A stretch of 64,000 nucleotides of DNA from Atherinomorus stipes (lineage: Eukaryota; Chordata; Actinopteri; Atheriniformes; Atherinidae): the NCBI GenBank assembly GCA_023101725.1, contig JALJCO010008681.1:1-64000 (forward strand), in the 5' to 3' direction. Numbering within the stretch: the first letter of the stretch is position 1; every line of letters begins with the position of its first letter. A model generated the notes under the pieces. The model saw only the letters and a program-made list of their open reading frames with translations, was not told where the DNA came from and searched no databases. The translations under genes and the position numbers were made by a program. Positions 50,501 through 58,437 of this stretch are shown one piece after another.

Positions 50501-53500
50501 TTTCCCTTGTTAATGTCTCAGGAGTAAACAAACATTTATTACATGTAATAATGAAGTTATGAAGATGATGAAGAGGAGCCGACTGCTGGACAGCAAGGCA
50601 GCCACATCATCATTCTGCCGCTACCGCGCTGGGCAGGACTCCTTAAAGGAGAAGAGGAAACTGTCTGGAGGAATTCTGGCCCCTGACGGCCACCATACAT
50701 TCATAACATGCTTTACCCATCGGTACCACTAGATGGCAGGAAAGCATCTGTTTTTTATCTGATCTGCACGAGTGTGATGAACGATGTTCTGATGATGCGT
50801 TCAGGGACCTGTGTGCACGCGTTACCTGAGACTCCCCGTTGTCACTTTCAGCTGCAGTGAACGGACGAACCCTCAGGTACACCTGCAGGTTCTCCGTTTG
50901 TGACTCAGGAATGTCCTGCAAGCAGAGGAGCCACATTAGCCACCACCATCATCATCATCATCGTCATTTTAATATAGGTACATGGACAGGTGTCTCACCT
51001 GTGATTGAACAGCTGCAAACTCGTCCAGCAGGTCCTTCTTGATGTCCTCCACCTCCACCGGTCCCACCCGGTCAGGCTTCCCGGCCAAACATGACTCCAT
51101 CATCTCTGTCCACACGGAGACACGTCTTTACACCAGATACACGTCTTTGCGCTAGAGATGCATCTTTACTCTAGACACATCTTTACGAATCAGACGCATC
51201 TTTACCCCACAGACACATCTTTACACCACAGACACATCTTTACACCACAGACACATCTTTACACCACAGACGCATCTTTACACCACAGACACATCTTTAC
51301 GCCACAGACACATCTTTACACCACAGACGCATCTTTACACCACAGACGCATCTTTACTCTACAGACATCTTTACGCCACAGACGCATCTTTACGCCACAG
51401 ACACATCTTTACTCTAAAGACATCTTTACGCCACAGACGCATCTTTACCCCACAGACACATCTTTACACCACAGACACATCTTTACGCCACAGACACATC
51501 TTTACGCCACAGACACATCTTTACGCCACAGACGCATCTTTACACCACAGACACATCTTTACGCCACAGACACATCTTTACACCACAGACACATCTTTAC
51601 GCCACAGACACATCTTTACACCACAGACACATCTTTACACCACAGACGCATCTTTACACCACAGACGCATCTTTACTCTAAAGACATCTTTACACCACAG
51701 ACGCATCTTTACACCACAGACGCATCTTTACTCTAAAGACATCTTTACGCCACAGACGCATCTTTACGCCACAGACACATCTTTACCCACAAAGACATCT
51801 TTACGCCACAGACGCATCTTTACGCCACAGACGCATCTTTACTCTAAAGACATCTTTACGCCACAGACGCATCTTTACGCCACAGACACATCTTTACTCT
51901 AAAGACATCTTTACGCCACAGACGCATCTTTACGCCACAGATGCATCTTTACTCTAAAGACATCTTTACGCCACAGACGCATCTTTACGCCACAGACGCA
52001 TCTTTACTCTAAAGACATCTTTACGCCACAGACGCATCTTTACGCCACAGACACATCTTTACGCCACAGACGCATCTTTACGCCACAGACGCATCTTTAC
52101 GCAACAGACGCATCTTTACGCCACAGACGCATCTTTACGCCACAGACGCATCTTTACGCCACAGACACATCTTTACGCCACAGACGCATCTTTACTCTAA
52201 AGACATCTTTACGCCACAGACGCATCTTTACTCTGAAGACATCTTTACGCCACAGACGCATCTTTACGCCACAGACGCATCTTTACTCTACAGACACATC
52301 TTTACTCTAAAGACATCTTTACGCCACAGACGCATCTTTACGCCACAGACGCATCTTTACATCACAGATGCATCTTTACGCCACAGACGCATCTTTACTC
52401 TAAAGACATCTTTACGCCACAGACGCATCTTGACTCTAAAGACATCTTTACGCCACAGACGCATCTTTACTCTAAAGACACATCTTTACGCCACAGATGC
52501 ATCTTTACTCTAAAGACATCTTTACGCCACAGACGCATCTTTACTCTAAAGACATCTTTACGCCACAGACGCATCTTTACTCTAAAGACATCTTTACGCC
52601 ACAGACGCATCTTTACGCCACAGACACATCTTTACTCTAAAGACATCTTTACGCCACAGATGCATCTTTACGCCACAGACACATCTTTACTCTAAAGACA
52701 TCTTCACGCCACAAACGCATCTTTACATCACAGATGCATCTTTACGCCACAGACACATCTTTACTCTAAAGACATCTTTACGCCACAGACGCATCTTTAC
52801 GCCACAGACGCATCTTTACGCCACAGACACATCTTTACTCTAAAGACATCTTTACGCCACAGATGCATCTTTACGCCACAGACACATCTTTACTCTAAAG
52901 ACATCTTTACGCCACAGACGCATCTTTACGCCACAGACACATCTTTACTCTGAAGACATCTTTACGCCACAAACGCATCTTTACATCACAGACACATCTT
53001 TACTCTGAAGACATCTTTACGCCACAGACGCATCTTTACTCTAAAGACATCTTTACGCCACAGACGCATCTTTACGCCACAGACGCATCTTTACTCTAAA
53101 GACATCTTTACGCCACAGACGCATCTTTACTCTAAAGACATCTTTACGCCACAGACGCATCTTTACGCCGCAGACGCATCTTTACGCCACAGACGCATCT
53201 TTACGCCACAGACGCATCTTTACTCTAAAGACGCATCTTTACGCAACAGACGCATCTTTACGCCACAGACGCATCTTTACGCAACAGACGCATCTTTACG
53301 CTACAGACGCATCTTTACGCAACAGATGCATCTTTACGCAACAGACGCATCTTTACGCAACAGACACATCTTTACACAGCAGACACATCTTTACTCTAGA
53401 CGCATATTTACGCCACAGACACGTCATTACACCACAAACGCATCTTTACTCTAGATGCATCTTTACGCCACAGACGCATCTTACGACCCAGACACATTTT

Positions 53501-54231
53501 TACACCACATGCACATGAACACCCATCCATGAGGAAATTTCCTCTGGAAAGCAGAAAATCTTTTATGATTCACCAGCTGCCAAGATTGAGATTAACCTTG
53601 ACCGGACAACATGTCAGCGAGCAACATGAAGTATTGCGTTATGTTCACAGCTCTCTGCTGCCATTGGTCGGCTCGTGTGTAGTGTAGTCTGCATAATGCT
53701 GTGGCATACTGAACTTTAATGACACCACATTTTAACTTAGTTTCGCTTTTAAAAATAATCCCTGTTCATTTTATCCTCCTTACAGCGGATGATAGCAAGC
53801 AGCGAGTCCAGGATGAAGTGTTTCACTCAATTACCACCAAAATCATTTGAACACAACGCACTGTAATTCCCACAAGTGGAAAGGTTCATCTTTCCTACAA
53901 CACACGAAGGCAACATAAATCCCCAGTCCTGCTCAAACGTCCAAAAGTGTTTTTACATGATCAAGATTCAGCATAACCAAGTCCAAACAAAGTGACAAGT
54001 GACCTCAGTAGAAACAACAAACACAAACAATGACCTCTCGGTAAATAAACACAAGCAAGAACTCCATGTTGTTAGCGTTAGCATTAGCCACATCTAGGTA
54101 ATTTTGGTGTTTTTAGCATTTTTCCATGAATAAAACACAACGCTGAATCATAAATGTGAAAATAGCGCAGACTGGAACTCACTCTGCGCCTCTTTGATTC
54201 CCCGCGTGGCCACTTTATTCGTAGAAAACAT
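22892..54231 (-). CDS. kif20b: Kinesin-like protein KIF20B (kinesin-6)
   Basis: A plus-end-directed kinesin-6 motor acting at the midzone and midbody in cytokinesis (family knowledge). Some 30 coding exons could be placed, with phases agreeing except at exon 8 and inside exon 19. The motor has [14 protein letters not shown] and DLAGSE. KIF20B rather than KIF20A is shown by [13 protein letters not shown], the [17 protein letters not shown] block, [57 protein letters not shown] and the C-terminal [16 protein letters not shown]. The start is either ATGATG at 51103 (human-like MES start) or an in-frame ATG at 54231 in the first exon, which adds 17 residues. The product is about 1,280-1,300 residues versus about 1,820 in human; the coiled-coil tail is shorter, or exons were missed. 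Minisatellites fill most introns. Convergent with slc16a12. Confidence 0.93.
23012..23810 (-). repeat. 38-bp minisatellite carrying splice donors
   Basis: Twenty units abut the donor of kif20b exon 29. On the minus strand each unit starts GTGAGTTTGTCCCC, passes through the palindrome GTCCCCGCGGGGAC, and ends GTGGACGTCCCG, so unit junctions read CCCG|GTGAGT. The authentic donor at 23810/23811 reads CCCCG|GTAAGTTTGTCCCC. Two units have GC instead of GT at the donor position. Units near 23200-23300 and 23470-23560 carry small substitutions. Confidence 0.95.
24172..25148 (-). repeat. 23/24-bp minisatellite
   Basis: About 41 units of ACCCGACTGTCCCGCTACGG plus GAGA (or AGA), in the kif20b intron upstream of exon 28. 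The length alternates between 23 and 24 bp according to GGGAGA versus GGAGA. It ends about 45 bp from exon 28. Long open frames here are artefacts. Confidence 0.95.
25440..25600. repeat. Fish CA-flanked dispersed repeat, copy 1
   Basis: AACACACATCCTTGTTCATC, CCTAACCTAAACCTGACC and ACATAAAACGGTCCTCACAA lead into (CA)n directly at the donor of kif20b exon 26. The same elements recur at 36.01-36.29 kb. This is a dispersed fish repeat with CA ends; the family is not named. Confidence 0.55.
25748..26090 (+). repeat. 12-bp GGATCTGAACCT minisatellite
   Basis: About 28 copies of GGATCTGAACCT with variants GAACCA and AAACCT, in the kif20b intron between exons 25 and 26. It begins about 10 bp from the exon 25 donor (25601-side exon excluded). 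Confidence 0.95.
26405..27915 (+). repeat. 44-bp minisatellite, about 34 units
   Basis: Units combine GATGCGTTCAGGTGCGGTCG, TACATTCACAGCCTGATCTC and TGCC or CGCA. They are highly homogeneous; one unit near 27555 is shortened by 15 bp. The array fills most of the kif20b intron between exons 24 and 25 and runs directly into the 27-bp array that follows. Confidence 0.96.
27935..28473 (-). repeat. 27-bp CCAAT/donor minisatellite
   Basis: About 20 units abut the donor of kif20b exon 24. On the minus strand the units read like CAAGGTAACCAATCAGAT followed by an ACAAG- or AAAGC-type spacer. The real donor reads GACAAG|GTAACCAATGAG. Many units keep ACAAG|GTAACCAAT or the variants GGTGACCAAT and GATAACCAAT. 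Every unit therefore also contains a CCAAT box. Confidence 0.93.
28885..29062 (-). repeat. GATCA-rich tandem repeat, 3 units
   Basis: Three units of about 55-58 bp made of TGATCAATACTGTCTGATCA and CAGTAATGGCTC-type blocks, immediately after the donor of kif20b exon 22 (CACAG|GTGATCAATACAG). The unit start again resembles the intron start. Confidence 0.85.
29535..30645 (-). repeat. AGTAY pentanucleotide satellite, part 1
   Basis: 1.1 kb of (RGTAY)n, reading AGTACAGTATAGTACGGTAT on the plus strand, in the kif20b intron between exons 20 and 21. It is interrupted by a LINE tail at 30646-31565 and resumes beyond it. Confidence 0.95.
30646..31565 (+). mobile_element. LINE 3' end inserted in satellite
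   Basis: The 5' part encodes LINE C-terminal residues in broken frames (CATTGGCTCCCTGTGTGTTT onward; [15 protein letters not shown] and [20 protein letters not shown]). A GC-rich 3' region follows, then a G tract of over 30 bases (about 31434-31466), and the end AAAGCGCTTCATAAATAAAG, a typical fish LINE tail. It is flanked on both sides by the AGTAY satellite, so it inserted into it. Confidence 0.75.
31570..32014. other. kif20b intron, nothing recognised
   Basis: Unique-looking intronic sequence between the LINE tail and the second AGTAY block. No exon was seen. Confidence 0.4.
32015..33086 (-). repeat. AGTAY pentanucleotide satellite, part 2
   Basis: Units AGTACAGTACTGTATAGTAC and GGTGTAGTAC recur in a higher-order period of about 45-50 bp. 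It directly abuts the donor of kif20b exon 20, which on the minus strand reads ACAGAG|GTACTTTACTGTAC, so the repeat begins at the splice site. Confidence 0.95.
33088..43270 (-). CDS. kif20b: kif20b exons 13-20: neck and coiled coil
   Basis: Exons: 43270-42986, 42164-42058, 41921-41813, 36411-36294, 34457-34396, 33910-33763, 33684-33338, 33212-33088. Exon 13 ends in a very acidic stretch ([16 protein letters not shown]). The following exons are heptad-like and rich in E, K, R and L, as expected for a dimerising coiled coil. Exon 18 ends GGPAKKR, matching the human PPAKKG site. Exon 19 contains a 54-bp (18-residue) internal coding repeat, [18 protein letters not shown], and its third unit is cut to 29 bp, which breaks the frame near 33545-33560. 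Exon 20 has CPNCD, an isolated CxxC. Confidence 0.88.
33945..34285 (+). mobile_element. LINE 3' tail fragment
   Basis: Residues ending [20 protein letters not shown] are followed by TGTAAAGCACCTTGATCTG and GTGCTTTAGAAATAAAGTG. The motif T-x-L-K-T-x-L-F and the AAGCAC...GTGCT...AATAAA end are typical of fish L2/CR1-type LINE tails. It lies in the kif20b intron between exons 17 and 18. Confidence 0.65.
34482..36005 (+). repeat. 31-bp minisatellite, about 49 units
   Basis: Units of AACCACTGGAACACAGTGGA plus CATGAACCAGT, with GAG for CAT and CACTGG for CAGTGG as common variants. CCACTG-GAACA-CAGTGG is an inverted repeat within the unit. A few units near 35050-35150 have lost 2-3 bases. It lies in the kif20b intron between exons 16 and 17, starting about 25 bp from exon 17's acceptor. 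Confidence 0.96.
36012..36290. repeat. Fish CA-flanked dispersed repeat, copy 2
   Basis: Flanked by (GT)n on both sides. It contains GTGAGGACCGTTTTGCATGT, AAAGTGAGGACATTTTTGG and GATGAACAAGGATGTGTGTG. These are inverted relatives of the copy at 25.44-25.60 kb. It ends at the donor of kif20b exon 16. Confidence 0.6.
36480..36880. other. kif20b intron, nothing firmly recognised
   Basis: Sequence just upstream (minus-strand sense) of exon 16. It may be part of the LINE remnant that follows, but no motif is clear here. Confidence 0.35.
36880..37045 (-). mobile_element. LINE reverse transcriptase fragment
   Basis: On the minus strand, TGTGGAGTCCCACAGGGATC (37034 downward) encodes [10 protein letters not shown]. 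About 90 bp on, GCTGATGACACA encodes ADDT in another frame. These are the two hallmark motifs of a non-LTR reverse transcriptase, brought close together by deletion. It is dead. Confidence 0.6.
37150..37410 (+). repeat. 39-bp GGATCC-rich minisatellite
   Basis: Six units of GGATCGGAATCGTGCATGGA plus TCCGGCTTGGATCCGGCAT. It shares the GGATCCGGCTT 11-mer with the large array at 38.48-41.79 kb; the two are separated by a hAT element that probably inserted into one ancestral array. Confidence 0.9.
37412..38475 (+). mobile_element. hAT element with BED-finger exon, broken
   Basis: The left end TAGGGTTGTCAAAAGTATTG and the right end CAGTATTCTGACCCTAA are inverted repeats of hAT type. Near 37690-37795 one frame reads [20 protein letters not shown], then KHLKDRHPG and a donor-like GTTAGT. 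This is a C-x2-C...H-x4-H BED zinc finger as found at the N-terminus of hAT transposases. The upstream ATG frame is shifted relative to it and no catalytic part remains, so the copy is dead. It splits two blocks of related GGATCC repeats. Confidence 0.7.
38480..41795 (+). repeat. 11-bp GGATC minisatellite, about 300 units
   Basis: 3.3 kb of the 11-mers GGATCATGCGT and GGATCCGGCTT (variants GGATCCGGCAT, GGATCCAGCTT, GGATCTGGCTT), mostly alternating to give a 22-bp unit. It lies in the kif20b intron between exons 15 and 16, ending about 20 bp from the exon 15 donor. The long open frame of over 1,000 codons across it is a repeat artefact. Confidence 0.97.
42180..42945. repeat. AATGAATAAATA low-complexity tract
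   Basis: AT-rich, quasi-tetranucleotide AATA/AATG repeat with TGCATAAATAAATG motifs, in the kif20b intron between exons 13 and 14. Confidence 0.9.
43275..43740 (-). repeat. GGACAGGTGA/GGCAGCAGGT minisatellite
   Basis: Irregular units of GAGGACAGGTGA and CAGGCAGCAGGT, in the kif20b intron between exons 12 and 13, reaching the exon 13 acceptor. On the minus strand the units read TCACCTGTCC/ACCTGCTGCC, a pyrimidine-rich sequence like the real tract before the acceptor (CTCACCTGTCCAG). Confidence 0.93.
43779..51105 (-). CDS. kif20b: kif20b exons 1-12: motor domain
   Basis: Exons: 51105-50999, 50915-50826, 50222-50103, 50021-49883, 49811-49627, 48646-48604, 48358-48222, 47720-47650, 47110-46999, 46845-46774, 46688-46542, 43941-43779. 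In order they give [11 protein letters not shown] (first motor strand), [14 protein letters not shown] (P-loop, about residues 137-150), [18 protein letters not shown], the loop with SSRSHS (switch I), LCDLAGSE (switch II), [14 protein letters not shown], and [14 protein letters not shown] to [12 protein letters not shown]. The long insert between P-loop and CEIYNE is typical of kinesin-6. The P-loop has Ala where the usual kinesin-6 form has Ser (TNSGKT). Exon 8 enters in the wrong phase by one base (see findings); all other joins agree. Confidence 0.93.
44240..46390 (+). repeat. 40-bp minisatellite with CACGTG, about 53 units
   Basis: The unit joins GTTCCGTGTTACCTGAATGT and GCCAGACACGTGTTCATGTT. 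Seven consecutive, essentially identical copies lie at 44341-44620, and a similar run at 44820-45280. Variant units (GACGCGTGTGTCTCCC, GACGCATGTGTCGCCC) recur in the same order, giving a higher-order structure. It lies in the kif20b intron between exons 11 and 12. Confidence 0.97.
46858..46988 (+). repeat. GAGGA purine repeat at exon 10 acceptor
   Basis: GAGGAGGAAGAGGAGGGGAT-type repeat on plus, so CT-rich on minus. It forms an extended pyrimidine tract immediately upstream of the kif20b exon 10 acceptor (CTCCCTGCAG). Confidence 0.85.
47113..47620. repeat. CA microsatellites around dispersed repeat, copy 3
   Basis: (CA)24 at 47113-47161 touches the exon 9 acceptor of kif20b. 47162-47430 holds CCTAACCCTTGTCCTAATCC and GTCCCCACAATGTTGC-type sequence, a fish dispersed repeat rich in TAACCT/GTCCCCAC. 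47430-47620 is (CA)n with CATGCATGCATG and TGTCAACAAACA inserts. Confidence 0.8.
47935..48195 (+). repeat. Degenerate TGGCTACATGC repeat
   Basis: About 25 loosely conserved 10-15 bp units of GTGGCTACNTG/CTACGTGT, in the kif20b intron between exons 7 and 8, ending about 30 bp from exon 7's donor. Confidence 0.8.
48372..48565 (+). repeat. 19-bp GTTAACGTGGAGGACAGAC repeat
   Basis: Ten units with GTTAAC or GTTAAA, directly upstream (minus sense) of the kif20b exon 7 acceptor. On the minus strand the units read CTGTCCTCCACGTTAACG, pyrimidine-rich like the true acceptor tract. Confidence 0.92.
48705..49626 (-). repeat. 35-bp minisatellite carrying splice donors
   Basis: About 25 units start exactly at the donor of kif20b exon 5. 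On the minus strand a unit reads GTGAGACACGCCCACAGGTG then TGTGCATCATCGCCG, so joins read GCCG|GTGAGAC. The real donor is AAAGAG|GTAAGACACGCCCACAGG. Units near 49380-49620 are more diverged and read GATGAGACATGCCC. Confidence 0.95.
50240..50450 (+). repeat. GGACAGGTGGGAGGACAGATG repeat
   Basis: Short irregular units of GGACAG(G/A)TGGGTAGAC, in the kif20b intron between exons 2 and 3, close to the exon 3 acceptor. Confidence 0.88.
51130..53505 (+). repeat. 19-bp minisatellite, about 125 units
   Basis: Units CACAGACGCATCTTTACGC and CTAAAGACATCTTTACTC fill the first kif20b intron and end about 25 bp before the exon carrying the ATGATG start. On the minus strand the units contain GTAAAGATG. Confidence 0.97.
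53506..54182. other. kif20b first intron, unique part
   Basis: Nonrepetitive sequence between the 19-bp array and the putative first exon. ATTGG (minus-strand CCAAT) lies at 53663-53667. No exon was recognised. Confidence 0.4.
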
Positions 54232-54530
54232 GGATAACTGTTGCTAACGTTAGCACTGCTGCCTGCGGTCCGCTCCGCGGTCTGTGTTTAAATCTGAGCC
54301 GCCGGACCAATCACGGACCAGATACCAGGAAACGTCACTGATCTCGTTAGCGTTTGCAGTTACAATCTCGCGAGACTACTTTCTCGCTAACAGAGTGCGG
54401 TAGTGTGCGTCCTGAAACAAGTAGCTGCTGAAATGGGTTATCCTCATAGAAATATTATTTCTATGGTTATCCTCGCAGACGAGATTTTCCCGTAGTGGTT
54501 CAGTCCCGTCCCTGTTGCCTAGCAACAAAC
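54183..54530 (-). promoter_or_regulatory. kif20b: kif20b first exon and promoter
   Basis: A minus-strand donor GCGCAGA|GTGAGTTCC ends a first exon at 54183; upstream lies a GC-rich stretch. Elements seen: CCAAT box (minus ATTGG) at 54307-54311, TTTAAA at 54287-54292 (CHR-like but not canonical), palindromic TCTCGCGAGA at 54366-54375, and a perfect X-box GTTGCCTAGCAAC at 54514-54526. NF-Y plus CHR-type sites are usual for mitotic genes. TCTCGCGAGA is the motif bound by BANP at CpG-island promoters. The transcription start itself cannot be placed. Confidence 0.65.
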
Positions 54531-54716
54531 TCCACAGCTGTCTAGTAACGGCTTTCTTTCCGCTTATTCCTTCAGCTACGTTGTAAAAAATTATTATTAT
54601 TATAATATGGAACCTTTTTATTTATCTTTCGTTACCTTAACGTGGACTCCCCATTAAGCCCTTGTTACCCCACGAATAATATCACACAAAACGGATTTTC
54701 AGACGCAAAAACTCTT

Positions 54717-54773
<57 letters not shown>

Positions 54774-55395
54774 CTTTCTTTCTTTCTTGTTATGCTTGAC
54801 CGCACATTTTTAAATTTTCATCAGAGATTATCAGTTGTTTCTAACTATGAACAATAAAGAAATAAAATACCTAACTTTGCCTGATTTATAACTACATGGA
54901 TTTTTACAATCGACCTACTTCTCTTCACTTAAAAAAAGTAGAATTTAAAAAAAGATCTGTAAAAAAAAAATGTCTCCTACCCTTTGGTTTAAATTCGGTT
55001 TAAATCCCCCCCCCCCCCCCCCACATTAAGGGTTGGAGTGTGTATGGGATTAGATTTGTGCATACAAAATGAAGCAAAATTAAGAATTTGAGAGAAAAAA
55101 AGAAGACAGATCCCCCCTGTCAGTTTAGCTTCGGAGCCCCGTCATGCTTGTTTTCATGTTTTATATTTTGTGTGTTTGTTTTTAATATTTCTGTTGAACC
55201 ACAATTCAGAATCAATGTCATGATTTTCATAGAATTTTTTATTTATTATTACTTTTGTCATTTTCATCTTATTTCACTGGCAGATGAGTTGTTTCCCTTC
55301 TTTAATCAGAGGGTATCAGTAGCTTTGAGGACGACTGTAGTAACTCTTGGTGCATCAGTTCACCTCTCACAGGGTTCTATGTTCCTATTAGCTCC

Positions 55396-55426
<31 letters not shown>

Positions 55427-55884
55427 GGTCCTTTAGTCCTGCCACAGATTGTCAGATGGACTGAAGAGAGGACTTTTGATTTGGTTTTCTTTCCTTTTTC
55501 TTTTATTGTAGTTTATGTTCAGTGCACAATATGCAATAAATCCTAGTTACAAAGCGGTAGTTAATCATCATGACTGGGCTTTCAGAGAATGGGGGGAAAC
55601 ATTAAAACGGAAGGGTGGGGGACTTTTTTAAAAGATCTTTTTTGCAATTCTACTTGACATTTTTTTAAGTGATGAGAAATATTGTAAAAATCCATGTAGC
55701 TAGCCTATAAAACAGGTAAAGCTAGGTATTTTGCTTCATCCCACAGAAGATGAGAGAGAATGAAGCTGCAGAGCTACGAGTGTAATTATGGTTATTTTCA
55801 TGGATTTTTAAGTGTGAAATGAAGTGTTTACTGGCAAGAAACAACAGATAATCTCTGAGGGAAATTTGAAAATGTGCGGACAAG

Positions 55885-55962
<78 letters not shown>

Positions 55963-56225
55963 AGAAGAAAAGTTTTTGCCTCAGAAAATCCATTTTGTTT
56001 GATATTATTTGTGGATTAACAAGGGCTTAATGGGGAGTCCACGTTCAGGTAACGTCAGATAAATGGAAAGGAATAAAATGCAACATTTCATATAATAATA
56101 ACAATAATTATTATTATTATAACGTAGCTGAAGGAATAAGCGGAAAGAAAGCCGTCACTAGACAGCTGTGGAGTCTGCAGTTGCTAGGCAACGGGACTGG
56201 AGCACTATGGGAAATTCTCGCCAGC
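54480..56225. repeat. 1.7-kb imperfect inverted duplication
   Basis: The left arm (about 54480-55020) and right arm (about 55600-56225) are inverted homologues. Shared landmarks: TTGCCTAGCAAC against TTGCTAGGCAAC; CTCCACAGCTGTCTAGTAA; CTTTCTTTCCGCTTATTCC; GGACTCCCCATTAAGCC; a T tract at 54720-54773 mirrored by an A tract at 55888-55925 with TTTC/GAAA runs; GCACATTTTTAAATTT; ACATGGATTTTTACAAT. The spacer (about 55020-55600) is unrelated in its two halves. The arms differ by substitutions and indels, so the duplication is not recent. Confidence 0.85.
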
Positions 56226-56280
56226 TGCCGTTTCAGGAGGCTGCTGCGGACTGTGCGGACTTTGTGGCCGTAGTGTGCGT

Positions 56281-56900
56281 TAGGGCTGGACGATATGTCG
56301 ATATGAAAATTATATCGATATATTTTTTAATGAGATATGGAGTTCAACATTTGTTTGTTTTGTCTTTGTATATAAATGCCAACTTTACTACGGTTCATCA
56401 CATTTAATCCTGTGTAATGTTCCTTACTTGAATCTGTGAGTATTATCACTAGAGCTGGGAGAAAATATCAATACACTGAAATATATCAGCATATTTTCAT
56501 ATGCTGATGTCATATCAGTATTTAAAAATGTGATATTGATCTATTTTACTAATGAAATCTCGCGAGATTTCATTAGTAAAATAGATCAATATCACATTTT
56601 TAAATATCTTTTAAAAATCTGCAGATGAAAATATCGCGATATTTCAGTGTATCAATATTTTTTCCCAGTCCTAATTACTACATACAGTATTTCTGTCTAC
56701 ATTTTATCGTTCTTGAACAGCTGAGCATTATTTAATCAAGTTAGTTTAAATGAAACTACTTGTAACATCATATTTGTTTCTGACTGTAACAAAATATTTG
56801 CTCTCACGTTGCGATAAAAATATCAGGATATATATCGTATAACGATATTCAGCCTAAATATATTGAGATATGACTTTTGGTCCATATTGCCGAGCCCGAG
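56281..56900. mobile_element. Non-autonomous GGGCTGGACGATAT element
   Basis: The left end TAGGGCTGGACGATATGTCG and the right end TTTTGGTCCATATTGCCGAG flank CGATAT/TATATCG-rich DNA, a common fish non-autonomous transposon type. A second palindromic element (about 56449-56675, ends GAGCTGGGAG and TTCCCAGTCC) is nested inside. No coding sequence is present. Confidence 0.55.
56519..56606. repeat. Perfect 88-bp palindrome
   Basis: Two 44-bp arms meet with no loop between 56562 and 56563. The centre is AAATCTCGCGAGATTT, containing TCTCGCGAGA. It is the core of a nested foldback element whose outer parts are imperfect inverted repeats. Confidence 0.92.
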
Positions 56901-57780
56901 TGTGCAGCCTGCAACATGAGACACGCTTTGATGCAATCACTGCAATCAGGTGTTTCTGTAACGTCCAATCAGACGTCTGCACCTGCTGACAGGTATGTTG
57001 GTCCATGTTCATGGAAAGATGCTCTCAATTTTCTAGAACAGTTTTTTTTCATTCTTATTTATTATTTTTAAAACCAAAGTTTTGTAATGTTGTGATGTTT
57101 TTTGTGATGTTGTAATGCATCTTCTGAGGACCCGTCTGGAAACCACGTTTCCCATTTTGGGAAAATCAATAAGTGACTTGACCTGAACTTTATTCTGGTA
57201 ACTTATTCTTCTGTTTTTGTCTCCTGAATTTTCCCTAAAGGTTCCTGATATACTGTTATTATTCTTTGAAGAACTAAGAGGGGAAAATGGTGTAACTTTC
57301 CTCTTCTAATGGAAGTTGTTTTTGTTTTTTCGGCCAGTGTTTTGGTGCGTCCACCATCCATTCATGTCACAGCAGAACATATTTTACTGTGAACCAGCTT
57401 CTGTCACCTCCATGATCACAGTAATTATTAAAAAGGTCCAACAGAAGATCCACCTGCTGCAGAGGCCGAATACTTTCCTGAATAAAGTACGTTCCTGAGA
57501 AAATGTTATGTACTTTTTCATCATTATTTAATTGCAGCTTTTAACTTTTTTCTCACAACTTTACTGTTACATGTTCCCGTGAATCCACTTTGCATCTTAC
57601 AAAAGAAATTAAACTAAACTTGAGCAAAGCAAAAGAAAAAAAGAAACATAAGTTTATAAGTGAATCAAATGGAAGCACACACATCCAGTCTCATTAAATA
57701 TCTATGACACATTAGAAAATCAAATCAAATATATATATAACAGAAAAAAAGGCTTTTTTCTTCCTCTCGCCTCGCGCTCC
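56901..57780. other. Intergenic, nothing recognised
   Basis: AT-rich intergenic DNA between the foldback elements and the bms1 promoter. Open frames are short and without domains. Confidence 0.4.
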
Positions 57781-57839
57781 GTCGTCTTCATCAGATCTTC
57801 TCCAGAAAGTTCCCCGTCTGTCCAGCAGGGGGCGGAGAC

Positions 57840-58005
57840 GCACCGCGGAACCTTTCTCCGTTTGTTTCACTCGGTCTAATAAAAACGTGACCCCCACCGA
57901 GCCGGTGCACTTCCGGGTGGGAGGTCGCGCTGAATCCACACGTGAGAGAAGAAACGAAGAAAACAAGAAACGCGATCCGGAGGGAAGGAGAGAGATCATT
58001 TCCAG
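57840..58005 (+). promoter_or_regulatory. bms1: bms1 promoter and noncoding first exon
   Basis: A GC-rich stretch contains CACTTCCGGG (57908-57917), an ETS-type site typical of ribosome-biogenesis and housekeeping promoters. It ends in the donor TTTCCAG|GTACGAG at 58005. The next plus-strand acceptor, CTCGGCAG at 59533, joins it to the exon with the bms1 ATG. The transcription start cannot be fixed. Confidence 0.6.
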
Positions 58006-58437
58006 GTACGAGACCAACAGGAGGAGACACGGCGCACGCGAGAGTTCTGCTCATGTCCTCCGGTTCTGGTCGTTCTGCGAGGTTCTACCTGTTCTCTGTG
58101 GTTCTGAAGGTGCCCCCCCCCCCCCTTTAAAAAGAAATGATCAAACTAAGATTGCGAACGTTTCCCATCATGTGGACGCGGGAGGTTCAGGAAGGAACCA
58201 GTCTGGATACAAACCCAGAACCCAGAACCGAACTTTTCTGTTGGTGTTTCATGACCCTGATGATGATGATGATGATGATGATGGTGGGTTTCACCTAGGG
58301 TGACCAGATTCCATCTAACCAAATGTGGGACAAAGACTCCATAAGTGTGGAACAATAACCAATAACATTTCATACATGTGTGTATTAATATATGTACATA
58401 TATATAAATATATATATATATATTTATATATGTATAT

